Shown here piece after piece: positions 33,483 to 45,934 of a stretch of DNA of 64,000 bases. The notes beneath the pieces were generated by a model, which was not told the origin of the DNA, did no database searches, and saw only the letters and a program-made list of their open reading frames with translations. The translations under genes were made by a program, and so were the position numbers. Location: positions 11,929,918 through 11,993,917 of the forward strand of contig NC_092091.1 of assembly GCF_045679555.1 (NCBI RefSeq), read 5' to 3'. Within the stretch, counting starts at the first letter, position 1, and the number at the start of each line of letters is the position of its first letter. Source of the DNA: Salvelinus alpinus (taxonomy: Eukaryota > Chordata > Actinopteri > Salmoniformes > Salmonidae).

Positions 33483-36400
33483 GACCCCTCTCCAATCCCA
33501 CTGTTGGGAACAGGCTGTCTGGACCCCTTTCAGAGAATAGACTGCTTAATGTAACCAACAGGATATGAACCCAGGTCTACCGCAGGAGAAACCAACATCT
33601 TGACCGTTACACCAAGAGGACATTCCCTATTGGACCGAGGGCTGAGTTTGATGTCGCAGGCGTGGCTACCTCATCACATAACCATGAGTAACCATGACTG
33701 ACTCATGTCCCCTATACATTAACATGGAGCTCTCTCTCAATTCAATTCACAGGGCTTTATTGGCATGGGAAACATATGTTTACATTGCCAAAGCAAGTGA
33801 AGTAGACCATAAACAAAAGTGAAATAAACAATTAGAAAGAACAGTAAACATTACACTCACAAAAGTTTCAAAGGAATAGAGACATTTCAAATGTTATAAT
33901 TCAATAGCAAACAGAGTGAACCGTGCACCAGACTGAGTTCTGGAGGTGAAATGGAAATGAATGAGGGAGAGTTAAGTGAGGTAGAAGGTGTGGTGAAGAG
34001 CTCAGAACCAGAGCCTGGCATCAATGGACATGATAAAGAAGAATCTGGTGCAGTAGGAGTTACATTTTTGGAGAAAGTGGATCCATACCTTTTGGCAGAT
34101 CCATTAGTGGTTTCAGGGTGGGTGGGAAAGGAGTTGGGTGCAGTTGAATCAGTGAAGGTAACCTAGGTAACCTGTAGTGGACTTGTGATATTTGTTTGTG
34201 TTTCTTCTGACCAGAGGGAGTGGGAGCTCCGTGTCACGCAACTTGGGTCAAGATCTGTTTCTCGCTTTGCTCTTAGGAACAGGGCACCATTGAAAGGAGT
34301 ATTTCTGGGTGATTTCTGGGGTAGTGTTAAGTGTGGAGGTGGAGCAATTGAAGTTGAAGATTCCAGGTGTTTGTAATACCCGCGGTTTGGTACGACGCAG
34401 ACCCGGTGGTGAGCGTGGAGAAACAGAGGAGTCACTGTCAGTCCTTTTGAGTTCTGAGTCTTTACCCGACAAAGTCATGTTAGGATATATCAGTTATCCT
34501 GTTAGAGTCTTTGTGTTGAATCCACTGAGCTGTTTCAGGTGCAACGTTTATGGTCAAGTTGCAGCAGTTTGTAGGAGGGAGATTCCAAGATGTGGGAAGT
34601 GTGCAGGAGGTCATGGGATAGAGGATTGTGTCGTTTTGGTGGATAAAGTTGTGTGTGTCAACTGTAGGGGTGTCCATGTTGCTGGGGATCAGAAGTGTCT
34701 GGTGAGAAAGAGGCAGGTTGAGGTGGATAGAGTCAGAGTAGTGCAGAAGGTGTCGTATGCTGAGGCAGTGAAGAAAGTAGAGGAGGATGGGTCAAGGGTG
34801 AGGGATCCTGAGAGGATCCCTGTGAGTAGTAGATCTGTGCAGCACAGAGGGATAGGCCAACGAGTGATATATGCTTCAGTAAGGTTAGCTTCTTAGCGTT
34901 CATAGCAATGGTTATCAACTGTACCGCAGAAATGGAACCTAAATCACAGAAAATAGATGTTGTGGTGGCAGCTGCAGAGAAGTATTTGGTCATACGAGAT
35001 TTGACTTCAGAAGAGTTCCAGGGTGTGTTGAGTGGTGGTGTACCGTCCTCCCAGGTCGTTGGCATGGTGCAGGAGCAGATAGGGTCAAAGTAGTGGAATG
35101 GGGTAGTGGGTTTTTAATGAGTGTAGGGTTAGTTGCAAGGGTTTTATTTAGTATTGTCATAATTTCCCCTTTTCCCACGTTGTATCACAAAGTATCATGG
35201 ATGTATGTTATAGTCCAGTTGGGGGCGGTAATGCAACATATTAGATGTCAACCGCCGTTAAACTCCAAAGAAGAAGAAACCTTATATTATGTCTATGTAC
35301 AGTGTTGTAACATGTCTTTGTCTCTCTCATTCCATCACTTTCGTGGTAGTTGGTTGTGTGGGTCTCTGGATATGAATGGGGTGCTGACAGACAATCGTTG
35401 ATGGATATTTATAGAGCTCTGATCAGGATGACAATTGATTACGGGTGTATAGTTTATGGAACAGCATCAAAGAATCCAGTATATAGCTTTAAGGATATGT
35501 ATTGGTGCATATAAATCAACATCTGTATGTGTCTTACTAGTGGAGGCAGGTGAGATGCCTTTGGATATACGGTGTAATAAATTGTCATTCGCTTATTGGG
35601 TTGAAAGGCTGTGAGGTTGAGCATCCCACTGCTACTGTTCTAGATGACTGTTGGGAATATACTAGTAGACAAGGCAGTGGTTTTGGTTGAACAGTTGGAA
35701 AGCTTGCTGATGAGAGTGGTTTGAGGGAGTTGGAGGTTGGCCCTTCTATGGTGAGAGGGGATGTTCCTCCATGGTTACTCCCAGATCCTGTTGTTGATCT
35801 AACCTTGGTAGAGAAAAGGAAAGATTGGTCAGAAGTCAGTGATGAAGGGAAACTGGTTGACAGTTGAACTGTTGGTTATAATAGTTGTCCTCCAGTGGGT
35901 GGAGGACGTACAACCTGTTAGAATCATAGTATGCTCAGATTCTCTGTCTGTATTGAATAGTTTATCATCTGGTAAATCTAATAGGAGTGACCTACTATTG
36001 GAGGTATTAATGTTATTATGGAGAATTGAGAGAATGGGTGTAGTAGTGAGATTCTGCTGGGTCCCAGCACATTCAGGTGTGGAAGGGAATGAAATTGTAG
36101 ACCAGTTAGCTAAAAGAGCTTTGAAACAAGATATAATTGATATAAAATATATAATTACCTTGTCAGCTCAGAGATTCAATCCAGCAACCTTTTGGTTACT
36201 CGGCCAACGCACTAACCACTAGTCTACCTGCCGCCCTTTCACAGATGCCTAGTTTACGTTTACATGTAAGTCATTTAGCATAGGCAGGTTGCCGTAGTAA
36301 CGGAGACTCCAGGGGGAAAAGGCTTGGTGGGCTCATCCCAGGAAATATGACCTGTTACTGGGGAAGAGGCACTGATCAGGGAGGAAGTGCAGGGGAGCAG

Positions 36401-36916
36401 ACTGGGGGGGAGGAGGAGGACGGTACTGTGCCAATGGAGGAGGAAGGGGGATGAGTCTGCGGAGGTAGATGCCTTGTTTTCAGACAGCTCATTGGATCCA
36501 GAGCTGACAGCCAGTCAGGCAGAGGGCCCAGTATGTATCTGGGCTCGGAGGTGTGGTTTAGGAAGAATTGGGAAGGAGTGTCACAAGCGGTGGTGTCGAG
36601 GCTGACAAAGTGGAGGTGGCTCCTCTCCCAAGTGTCACACAGAGGGAGGGTGCTGATCATCAACAACTTGGCAGAATCCTCCCTATGGCAGAAACTGGCC
36701 ATTCTCAACCCCCCCCCGGTGGTCTTCTTGTGGACCTGCAGAGCAATTTAGTTAATTATTATCTGGTCGGGGCGTCACCGGCTGAGGGTGTCGGTGATGT
36801 ACCTGCTTGTCCAGGAGGGGGGACAAGGCCTGGTGGACCTGGAGAGCAGGTTGGCAGTGTTCTGAATCAAAGTGGTGCAGAGGCTACTGTACATACTGTC
36901 TTTCTCTCTCTCTCTT

Positions 36917-36964
<48 letters not shown>

Positions 36965-38622
36965 TCTACAGCGCTCTGCACAGTCAGCAGTGGAGGACAG
37001 TGATCAGATCTTTACTAAGCTGATCCGCTCCATTGAGAGAAGGCGCTCTGAGGTGAAGGAGCTGATCAGAGCCCAAGAGAAGGCTCAAGTGAGTCAAGCT
37101 GAAGGACTCCTGGAGCAACTGAAGGAGGAGATAGCTGAGCTGAGGAAGAGAAGCACTGAGCTGGAGCAGCTCTCACACATAGAGGATCACATCCATTTCC
37201 TCCAGGTAACTAAACTGCCTTGTTACATGTGATATGAAATTAACTTCATGTGAAACTATTCATCTACATCATTATGTTGTCCCACGCCTCTGTCCGTCCC
37301 TCCCCCCTCTGACCGTCCCTCTCTCCCCCCGTCCCTCCCTCCCCCTCTCTATCCGTCCCTCTCTCCCCCTCTCTGTCCATCCCTCTCTCTCTCCCTCTCT
37401 CTGTCCGTCCCTCTCTCCCTCTCTCTGTCCGTCCCTCTCTCCCTCTCTCTGTCCGTCCCTCTCTCTGTCCCTCTCGCTCTCTGTCCCTCTCTCTCGCTCT
37501 CTGTCCCCCTCACTCTCTCTCTCTCTCTCTCCAGAGTTATCAGTCTGTCTCCAGTATCAGTGTATCTTCAGACTTACCCAGCATCGTTGTCCGTCCTCTT
37601 CAGTACTTTGGAGATGTGAGTAAGACTGTGTCTGAACTGAGAGAGAAACTAGAAGACGTCCTTAAAGGAGAATGGACCAAGATCTCCACTACAGGTGTGT
37701 TGAAAATAATAAGAACATAAACTTTAGACCATTGAAAGTTCCCTACTAGTAATATACATGTGGAATATGGTATGATGATAACATTCCCTCTCTCTGTCAA
37801 TGTGTTTGTGTGTCTTTAGTGAATATAGTGGATGTTGTACTGCCTCCAGAGCCCAAGACCAGAGAACAGTTGTTACAATGTGAGTCTCTTTATTGTGAAG
37901 TAACTAACAGTCTCTTTTTACTGACACTCCTAACAATCCCTCTCAAAATATATAGCAATAGTAGATCTAATCAAAGACTGGGTATCTATCTGACTCCTCA
38001 TATTTCTCTGATTTGATCTCTGCTGTGCTCTAATCAAAGACAGGGTAGATACAGTATCTGACTTAACTTATTGTTATAACTCCCCTCATTGGTCTCTGCT
38101 CTTCTCCCAGATTCCTGTCAGCTCACACTGGACCCAAACACAGCACACACAGACCTCTCTCTGTCTGAAGGGAACAGAAAGGTGACCTATACAGGCCAAG
38201 TCCAACCATATCCTGACCATCCAGACAGATTCACCAACCAGTACCAGGTTCTGTGTAGAGAGGGTCTGTCTGGACGCTGTTACTGGGAGGTGGAGTGGAG
38301 TAGTTATGTTATTACAGCAGTCTCATATAAAGACATCAGCAGAACAGAGACAGATAATATATTTGGATACAATGACAAGTCCTGGAGTTTACAATACTAT
38401 AGAGGTGGTTATTGGTTCAGACACAATAATGTTTTGACTAAAGTATCAGGCCCTCAGTCCTCCAGAGTAGGAGTGTACCTGGATCACAAGGCAGGTACTC
38501 TGTCCTTCTACAGTGTCTCTGACACAATGACCCTCCTCCACAGAGTCCAGACCACATTCACTCAGCCCCTCTATCCTGGGTTTCATCTCTGTGGTACTGC
38601 TGAGCTGGTTAAACTGAAGTAG
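30846..38622 (+). CDS. TRIM B: finTRIM / TRIM16-TRIM25-like RING E3 ligase with PRY-SPRY, six exons
   Basis: Exons 30846-31427, 33308-33403, 36972-37205, 37535-37694, 37820-37879 and 38111-38622 give about 547 aa with the same phases as TRIM A (96, 234, 160 and 60 nt for exons 2-5). Exon 1 starts [13 protein letters not shown], five residues shorter than A and C before the RING. RING, two B-boxes, coiled coil and PRY-SPRY follow in that order. The protein ends VKLK because the stop lies one codon later than in A and C. A close match to the interferon-stimulated response element core lies about 73 bp before the ATG. Intron 1 holds a SINE whose head became a minisatellite. Intron 2 holds I-clade and Tx1-type LINE remnants. 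The 3' UTR begins with a 62-bp tandem array copied from the last codons. Same strand as TRIM A; likely a tandem duplicate. E3 ligase role is inferred from the family. Confidence 0.87.
31575..31832 (-). mobile_element. HpaI-type tRNA-derived SINE (minus orientation)
   Basis: Minus strand: tRNA-like head (tagcctagtggttagagcgt and a B-box-like ggttgctggattgaatc), a body with the diagnostic GTTAAC at 31713, and tail text ttaaataaagg-like. Typical of the salmonid HpaI family. The head end runs into a tandem array. Confidence 0.8.
31800..32680 (-). repeat. 32-bp minisatellite grown from the SINE tRNA head
   Basis: About 27 units of acctctacactctaaccact + aggctacctgcc. The minus strand of each unit holds the SINE's tagcctagtggttaga segment, i.e. 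the pol III A-box region. Variants (tct/cccctacagta) show a multi-unit pattern. Confidence 0.92.
32682..32858 (-). mobile_element. tRNA-derived SINE fragment (minus orientation)
   Basis: Minus strand starts ctcccgagtggcgcagtgat and continues with the tRNA-like head and the body (acaaccggccgtgattgg, cacaattggcccagcgt). Same family as 58985-59215. Confidence 0.75.
32975..33175 (-). mobile_element. LINE 3' tail in TRIM B intron 1
   Basis: Minus strand contains agcatttcactacaccacca and ends in a T-rich region reading tgatttgattg. Same family as 54905-55130 and the array ancestor at 58441. Confidence 0.55.
33735..33890 (-). mobile_element. Short LINE 3' end fragment in TRIM B intron 2
   Basis: Matches the 3' end of the LINE at 47040-48056 in reverse (tttattggcatgggaaacat, gtttacattgccaaag). 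A shorter trace is at 7965-8000 in TRIM A. Confidence 0.6.
33940..36140 (+). mobile_element. I-clade (Nimb-like) LINE, internally deleted, with RNase H
   Basis: ORF1 N-terminus at 33951-34166, knuckle domain at 34309-34896 ([42 protein letters not shown]), and 3' UTR to about 35281. From 35395 comes an RT C-terminal scrap ([15 protein letters not shown]) and at 35839-36130 an RNase H domain ([31 protein letters not shown]). RNase H is characteristic of I-clade LINEs. Most of ORF2 is missing and the rest carries stops. Confidence 0.72.
36155..36236 (-). mobile_element. HpaI-type SINE head fragment
   Basis: Short stretch matching the head of the SINE at 31740-31830 (cagctcagagattcaatcca), directly after the RNase H piece of the I-clade LINE. 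Confidence 0.65.
36284..36896 (+). mobile_element. Tx1-type LINE remnant upstream of TRIM B exon 3
   Basis: An ORF1 C-terminal piece (36284-36530, ending in the PELTASQ segment) is fused by deletion to mid-ORF2 sequence (YLGSEVW.., from 36533), with matches to 17870-18240 of the intact LINE. It ends at a TC tract that leads to the exon 3 acceptor. Same position as the remnants in TRIM A and C. Confidence 0.75.
36896..36970 (+). repeat. TC tract before TRIM B exon 3
   Basis: TC-rich stretch joining the Tx1 remnant to the acceptor ctacag. Confidence 0.9.
37290..37534 (+). repeat. CT-rich tract in TRIM B intron 3 (empty LINE site)
   Basis: Degenerate ccctctctctgtccgt repeats leading to the exon 4 acceptor. 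No LINE. Confidence 0.88.
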
Positions 38623-39010
38623 GGTCCACATAGATACTAGTCATGCTGGTGTAGTCTATAGCTGAGCTGGTTAAACTGTAGTAGGGTCCACATAGATACT
38701 AGTCATGCTGGTGTAGTCTATAGCTGAGCTGGTTAAACTGTAGTAGGGTCCACATAGATACTAGTCATGCTGGTGTAGTCTATAGCTGAGCTGGTTAAAC
38801 TGTAGTAGGGTCCACATAGATACTAGTCATGCTGGTGTAGTCTATAGCTGAGCTGGTTAAACTGTAGTAGGGTCCACATAGATACTAGTCATGCTGGTGT
38901 AGTCTATAGCTGAGCTGGTTAAACTGTAGTAGGGTCCACATAGATACTAGTCATGCTGGTGTAGTCTATAGCTGAGCTGGTTAAACTGTAGTAGGGTTCA
39001 CATAGATACT
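38604..39010 (+). repeat. 62-bp tandem array starting in the last codons of TRIM B
   Basis: Six extra 62-bp units after the stop, each repeating gctgagctggttaaactgta (the AELVKL-stop codons) plus 3' UTR sequence. TRIM A has a single copy. Confidence 0.92.
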
Positions 39011-40510
39011 AGTCATGCTGGTGGTGATGGTCCCCAGATGTGATGATTCATTCTGCTCTGTTTTATGTTCAATGATTTGACTGATTTGATCTTCAGAAGA
39101 TGTTATGAATAAAAATTCAATACATTCTAATTGTTTTAATCTTGTACATTTCCATGAATCATGATGTATGGTGTTGATGTATATTGGTTGTCATTCAGAA
39201 CTCAATTAGTACTCTGTCTCTATGTAATTCTCCTCATTGGCATTGAACAGGTAGTATCACTAACTAACTAACTTAACTGTATGGGATGAACACAGATTAA
39301 TCCTAGTCCTAGACTAAAAAGCATGTTCAATGTAGATGTCCGGGAAACCGGCCCTAAATTTGTAATCTTTCATCCTCCCATACTGCTCAGTCAAGCAACA
39401 TTAAACCTGTCCAGCAGGTGGTGCTATTGACCAAACAATAAAACCATCAGATATCTTGACTTGCCACTCAGTATATCAGTAATGTTCAGAATAGTACTTT
39501 AATAAGGGATGACAGTTACTTCAAATGGATTGTGATATATGTATTGCCGATTTCATTTTTTGTTTCGATACAAATTTCACCAGAATGGGATTTATGGAGT
39601 GAGGGATTCCAGGAGGGGTTAGGGTACTAACTTCCTGATCTGGTAACTCTTCCGAGAGGTTGCCAGTAAAATAAGGGAGTTATCATGGAAGGTGTTGTCA
39701 GATCGTGTCTTAATGCATGGAAGGAATAATTTGACCACAAACAGTGTGTGTATACCTCAAAACCCTCCCTAACCGGCTGAAGAAAGAGCGACAAAGGCGT
39801 GCAAAACGACAGTGCCTTTTAGCACTTCTGTCTGAGTCTGAGCCATAGACCGGGTGAGCGGGCGGCAGGAGTGCTGAGAGCGCGTGTTTTGTGAGCGTGG
39901 ACAGAGAGATAACGGCTCAGGTGAGATACTCGTTCGTGTACGTGAGAGAAACAGATTTATCTATTAGGATATTGAAATCTGGACATTACCAAGGGCCATC
40001 AAATGGGACAGGCAAGAGTTACATGTGCCGTTGGGAAGATAAACTGTGAAGACTATCTGAAAAAGAGAGAGATCCGGAAGAAAGGGGGGGGGGGGGGTTG
40101 GTCTACACACTGTGAACAATTTGGACTAAGTATATATTGAGATACTGATCTTTGATTACCAGGACACTCGTGACAGGAAAACAGGGACAGAGGGGGGCTG
40201 TAATGAGAAGAGTTATTACCGGCAATAAAAGGATGAAAATGAAGGAGAGGGCACGGAGACCAGCATAACTTGGGCATAGAATGTAACGGATGGACGGTTC
40301 CCCAGTTTTAGTCAATATACCAAGTTATTAAACATGTTTTTTTTTTCTCTTTCCTTTTCAAGTCAATATGTTTTATGGTTTTGTGGAACATGAGACTGAT
40401 CATTGTGTGTTATGGGTTAGATGGAATGATATATGTGCAAAAGTATATGTAGCAGGAGGCGAGGTGTTTCAGACAGAATGTTTACATAGGGTTGTTAAGT
40501 GATGGAACGT
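39010..40510 (+). other. TRIM B 3' flank and unassigned retroelement-like text
   Basis: 39010-39500 matches the TRIM A flank (attaatcctagtcctagact). 39560-40330 looks like retroelement debris (open scraps such as IRELSWKVLSDRVLMHGRN) with a G run at 40085. No gene can be supported. Confidence 0.4.
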
Positions 40511-41180
40511 GACTGCAGTGAAGATCTGTGGGGGCTCATCATTAAGGTTGTGCTGATAGAGGAATATCATTCCCAGAGACTGCAGTGGAGATCTGTGGGG
40601 GCTCATCATTAAGGTTGTGCTGATAGAGGAATATCATTCCCAGAGACTGCAGTGAAGATCTGTGGGGGCTCATCATTAAGGTTGTGCTGATAGAGGAATA
40701 TCATTCCCAGAGACTGCAGTGAAGATCTGTGGGGGCTCATCATTAAGGTTGTGCTGATAGAGGAATATCATTCCCAGAGACTCCAGTGAAGATCTGTGGG
40801 GGCTCATCATTAAGGTTGTGCTGATAGAGGAATATCATCCCCAGAGACTGCAGTGGAGATCTGTGGGGGCTCATCATTAAGGTTGTGCTGATAGAGGAAT
40901 ATCATTCCCAGAGACTGCAGTGAAGATCTGTGGGGGCTCATCATTAAGGTTGTGCTGATAGAGGAATATCATTCCCAGAGACTGCAGTGAAGATCTGTGG
41001 GGGCTCATCATTAAGGTTGTGCTGATAGAGGAATATCATTCCCAGAGACTGCAGTGGAGATCTGTGGGGGCTCATCATTAAGGTTGTGCTGATAGAGGAA
41101 TATCATTCCCAGAGACTGCAGTGGAGATCTGTGGGGGCTCATCATTAAGGTTGTGCTGATAGAGGAGTATCATTCCCAGA
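40511..41180 (+). repeat. 67-bp tandem array, exactly ten units
   Basis: Unit gactgcagtgaagatctgtg + ggggctcatcattaaggttg and on; starts recur every 67 bp from 40511 to 41181. Confidence 0.93.
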
Positions 41181-42098
41181 GACTGGATGTTGTTACAGGA
41201 GATAGCTCATAGGAGAGGGAGGACGGCTAACTGTACACAATATAGGGACTATTATGATGTTAACATATATTTTCCCTTCTATGTGCAAAAATAAACAAAT
41301 TACAAAGTACATTTGTATATTTACCCAAAGACCAGGACCCCAGGAAACTGGTAATTTTCCCTTTGAACACATGATTCACAACGTGATTCAAAAACAACAT
41401 GTTAAATAAAAAATAAACACATTTGAATAACCAATCAACTTATCTCATAAAGCAATGGTTAAATAGAGTAGAAACTGGTGTTTCTCATTCATTTTATAAC
41501 TAAATCCCACCTGTTTCTATCATTTCTAGTGAGATTGATCTGGTCTCACCAGAAAGCCAGGATACAGGGCATTCGACAACATTACATATTTGCTTTCTTT
41601 CCCTGTCCTTCAGAAACCATTTCAAAACCTTCCAAACATTTACATCCTTCTTCATACACAATTTACAACTGAATTGAAAAGATAAATAAATCCCACACTA
41701 TCAACACAACTAACGCATATTCATAACCAGTCAATTGTGTGTGCGTGCTGGTGAACCGCAGGTCAAAAACACACATGAACAGGCCTCACTTTTCTGGAAC
41801 TCCGTTTATGGCCTAATCCAGAAACTTTTATACTTAAAACTGCCGAATATCACTAACTGCTCTCCCCAAGACCACAGTCTCCAGGGACATTCCAACGAGA
41901 GATAATGAAACCCCCTTTTCTGGAAAAGAAAGTGTACATTTCGTTAGCATTCACTATGTTACATTTTAATCAGCAAGCCAAAGGTATTAATTATAAACCA
42001 AACATGATAATTGTAAATCCACTGTCCTTACTCCAATCATTAAATGTTTGTTTCAATCCACCAATGTTTATGTATCTTTAATTTAGCATGTCCTAATC
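41181..42098. other. No gene recognised
   Basis: AT-rich sequence between the 67-bp array and the solo LTR-like element. It may be part of the fossil LTR-retroelement to the right. Nothing else seen. Confidence 0.4.
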
Positions 42099-42455
42099 TG
42101 TCATGCCCTGACCATAGTTTGCTGTGTATGTTTCTATGTTTTGTTTGGTCAGGGTGTGATCTGACTGGGCATTCTATGTTGTTTGTCTAGTTTGTCTATT
42201 TCTATGTGTTTGGCCTGATATGGTTCTCAATCAGAGGCAGGTGTTTGTCGTTGTCTCTGATTGGGAGCCATATTTAGGTAGCCTGTTTTGTATTGTGGTT
42301 TGTGGGTGATTGTTCCTGTTCCGGGACTGTTTCGTCGTCGTTTGTTTGCTGGTTGGTTTATTGTTTTGGTTCTTGTTCAAGTATTCTAATTAAAATGAAT
42401 ACTCACCACGCTGCATCTTGGTCCTCCTCTCTTTCGCCAGATGAAGATCGTTACA
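42099..42455 (+). mobile_element. Solo LTR-like element, copy 1
   Basis: 357 bp with TG..CA ends (tgtcatgccctgacc to gatcgttaca), a polyadenylation-like attaaaa, and imperfect 5-bp flanks taatc/tattc. Same family as 55791-56139. Old. Confidence 0.65.
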
Positions 42456-42582
42456 TATTCTCCATAACCACCACACCAAAATGTTCATGAACTAACTGAA
42501 ACAATGTCAACAAGTTCATTTTAGGTTTAGTAACACCTTTGCTAATTCCTCGTTACCCCTCCACCCTTTCATACATTCTAGA

Positions 42583-42775
42583 AATCTATTTCAGAATAAA
42601 ACCACATCAAATGTAAATCTATTTCAGAATAAAACCACATAAAATGTAAATCTATTTCAGAATAAAACTACATAAAATGTAAATCTATTTCAGAACAAAA
42701 CCACATAAAATGTAAATCTATTTCAGAACAAAACCACATCAAATGTAAATCTATTTCAGAATGAAACCACATACA
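42583..42775 (+). repeat. 33-bp tandem array, about 6 units
   Basis: Unit aaatctatttcagaataaaa + ccacataaaatgt. Confidence 0.88.
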
Positions 42776-44649
42776 ACATCTCATGAGATAAAACCCCCCA
42801 AGGCTTTCTGAGTCTGCAAGGAGTGTTTGGCCAGATCATTTAAATGTGTTACCTTTAGAATCCATTCCCCTTGCATTTCGCCTAGATTCTTCAGCCCAAA
42901 ATATGTTTTCGTGTGGCAAATTTGACCAATTTCTTATAAGGAATCCGCAATATTTGATCCCTGGCCTCTACTAAAAAGTTGGGTAAGACGTGATCACATA
43001 CGTCTTCCTTCACATAGAAACTGTGATCTCTATGAACCACTATCGATGGAACCGAGGCTATACACCGATATGTGACATTTCTTCTCCTGCTCCTCTCAAA
43101 AGGATTTGTTGCTGCTCTTTTGTAAAAGATACAAACGCATGTATAGCGTCATTTCCTTAGAATGCAGCAGGTTCCAGTCCCACTTTACACTCCCTTATCC
43201 TAGGACCAATAGCCCCACACCTAAAACAGGACTCTGTCTGCCTACGCTTTGATATTTTTCCACTACATTTCTTTGGTTTCCCTTGGCCATTGAAACTATA
43301 GTTAGTGACTTTCCTGTGGCCCTGATAACCCCTCACACGTCTGTGAAGTGAGCAGAGTTATATTCCACTCTCAAAATATCTTGCTCTATTTGATCCACAA
43401 CCCCCACAATTGTCGTTTTGATCAACAGGTTTCAAACCTTCCATCAAAGTCGAAGTACAAATTCTATCAATGTACTCCCGTACCCAGTCTTTTGGTAGCT
43501 GAGTACATCTATTAATTCCCCATATCTGAGAAGAATTGGTAGAATGCTCGGGTGCTTCTTTCAGCGACTCCATGGCTTTATTAAAATCCTCTAGCTCCAT
43601 CTTACGAGGGAGAAACGGGGTTTGTTGACATTTCAATAGTTATTATTCCGAAACCTTTCCCTTCTAAAATACACACCTTCTATTAACTATTTTCCAAGGC
43701 AGCCCTACCCACTTCCCCGGATAATAATTAATTGGTCACGGCACTTAATACCTTGTATTAGAACCTAAACTATAGCATCTGCAAATGTATTACTGGAGAA
43801 TACGGATGACTTAATGTCTTATTCCAGTATTGCACCTCAAATATCACTATTATTGATAACCCATATTACCAAATTATTCACACTTGTCTTCCTATTTCCA
43901 CATAATCTTTCATAACAGTTAAACTTTTCTGGGTTCCTACCTGCACCTTGCTCAGTCTCCCCTGTCCTTTCCAGGTCCTTTTCTTTTACCTAAGAGGGCA
44001 CAGAGAGAGTCTCCTTCTCATCTTCCACCTCTATTTCTCTCTTTATTTCCACCATTCCCGACACTATATTACCCACTGGTGTATGGTGAAGGTTTTGTAA
44101 ACCATTCCACCTTCCTGTCTGACTTTCCATTCTCTTTCTTCAACATTCCTCTAGTTTTCTTTATACTTTTCAACAATCCTTCTGCTTTGAACATTTTTAT
44201 CACATCGTTGTTCCTTTTCTTTCCTGTGTCACTTGTTTTATGTTTTTTTATTAGAGTTTCCATTTCCTCACATACTGAGACATCAAATGTTCCCTTAGTG
44301 CCCATTTTCCTGCTGCGTTTTTCCCATTTCTAAACATTTATATTAGTTCTTCCTTACATAGGGGATGCCTTACATTCCTTACATTTGATCTTCCTACCGT
44401 CAGTCTCAGTTGTATTCCTTTTCCTGTGTTAGGTCTGCTAGTTACTAGTATTTTCTTTAATATTAGTCTACTGACAGTTTATATTTTTATTATTGCTGCT
44501 CTTTCATTTATTAACTTCCTTATTTGTTCTAACGCTGCTGATATTCTGGTTTCCAGGTTTATTTTCTGTTTATTCCTTCAGCTTCCTGCGATATTCCTTG
44601 CTCCCTTGTTTTGTTTTATTGTGCTATTCACTTTATTAAAACCACTCTC

Positions 44650-44786
44650 TTTCTCTTGTTCTTAGATTTCTCCCTCCTGGTCCAGGGCCAAACCTTCCTA
44701 ACAGCTCGTTAAGTCCTGGATGTCTTGACCTTCTCTTGTTCTTAGATTTCTCCCTCCTGGTCCAGGGCCAAACTTCCTAACAGATT
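44650..44786 (+). repeat. 80-bp direct duplication
   Basis: The text ttctcttgttcttagatttc and following about 45 bp occurs at 44651 and 44731. Confidence 0.8.
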
Positions 44787-45244
44787 ATTGCACTCGGTCT
44801 ATTGGTTATTACCTGTCTCTAGGTTTTTATAATTGTTCTCTCTTTTTGAGTATATGCTTACTTCAAATGTTATTACTTCTATGTTTCTCTGTACTGTATA
44901 TTCTTCTACCTTGCAGAACAGTATGCAATTTGTAATGGCCTTACTGGGCAATCGCTGATATCGTCATGACATTTATTACCATTTTATTTTCTGATGTTCA
45001 TGTATTTTTTATTTATCCTGACTGTTCAAACTTCTAGCATTATATTACTTCAATGGTTATTCATGTACCATTCACACTTGCCTCCTTTAGTGTGGGACTG
45101 GGTGCGTCCTCCCTACCAGGTCACAGTCAAGTGACGGTCCGGGAGAAGTGTGCAACCCCTTCCCCACCAACAGCAGAGAACTTTTACACTCACTTTTACA
45201 CACCTATTACGCTTTCCTAAACGACCTGCAAATTCAGCCTTTTT

Positions 45245-45500
45245 CTGATACACTTCCTCGTCACAGAAAAAAAGCGGTATTATACAGGGTTTTACCTGTC
45301 TGAGCAGTCCTTTGCTGATTCACTTCCTCAACACAGCCAAGCGGTAACCACAGGATATTTGCCTATCTGAGTAGTCTCTAATTGATTCACTTCCTCAGCA
45401 CAATAGACGATAAACATAGGTATTTTTGCCTGTCTGAGCAGTCCCCTATCGATACATTTCCTCGACACTATAGGGCAGTAACCACAGGTCTTTTATTTAA
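45245..45500 (+). repeat. About 60-bp degenerate tandem repeat, 4 units
   Basis: Imperfect units with ttgattcacttcctcarcac, cggtaaccacagg and tgcctgtctgagcagtc. They lie at the end of the fossil LTR-retroelement region. Confidence 0.6.
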
Positions 45501-45934
45501 TTCTGTTCGACCATGCAGATGGATTGTTGACACTCCAAACTGGATGGAACAGAACAGTCAACAGGACAGATGAATGAGATGGAATAAATGCCCCCAGATG
45601 AGCGACTGAGCGAGCTGGATGAATTGAATGACCCACCTGACTCGGACTCATTCAATAAGATGAATGGGTTGGGTCAAACAGGTCTAAACAAACAAGTCTG
45701 GCCAAACTGAATCAGAAACACAATCCTAACTCAAACAGACTGAACAAACAAGTCTGGCCAAACTGAATCAGACAACACAATCCTGACTCAAACAGACTGA
45801 ACAGACTGGTCAGATGAACCACCTGAACAAGACAGGTGAATAACCCCACTCAACTGAACCATCCAAAACAGATGAAACACACAACCCCCAATCTGCAGCG
45901 ACCACACTAATATATATTTTATACTTTCACTGTT

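Larger units (their letters stand above)
42860..45600 (-). mobile_element. Fossil LTR-retroelement with gag-like remnants
   Basis: Minus strand. Short open stretches at 44069-44305 and 43358-43636 and a CCHC-like knuckle near 43220 (CFRCGAIGPRIREC) suggest the gag region of an LTR retrotransposon or endogenous retrovirus, followed by probable pol-start text to about 42860. The element is broken, with many breaks. Family not assigned. Confidence 0.45.

Noticed and set aside
39560-40300. Possible host exon or LINE end (IRELSWKVLSDRV text)
   Set aside because: Short frames, no confirmed family motif and no exon borders; left as unassigned.
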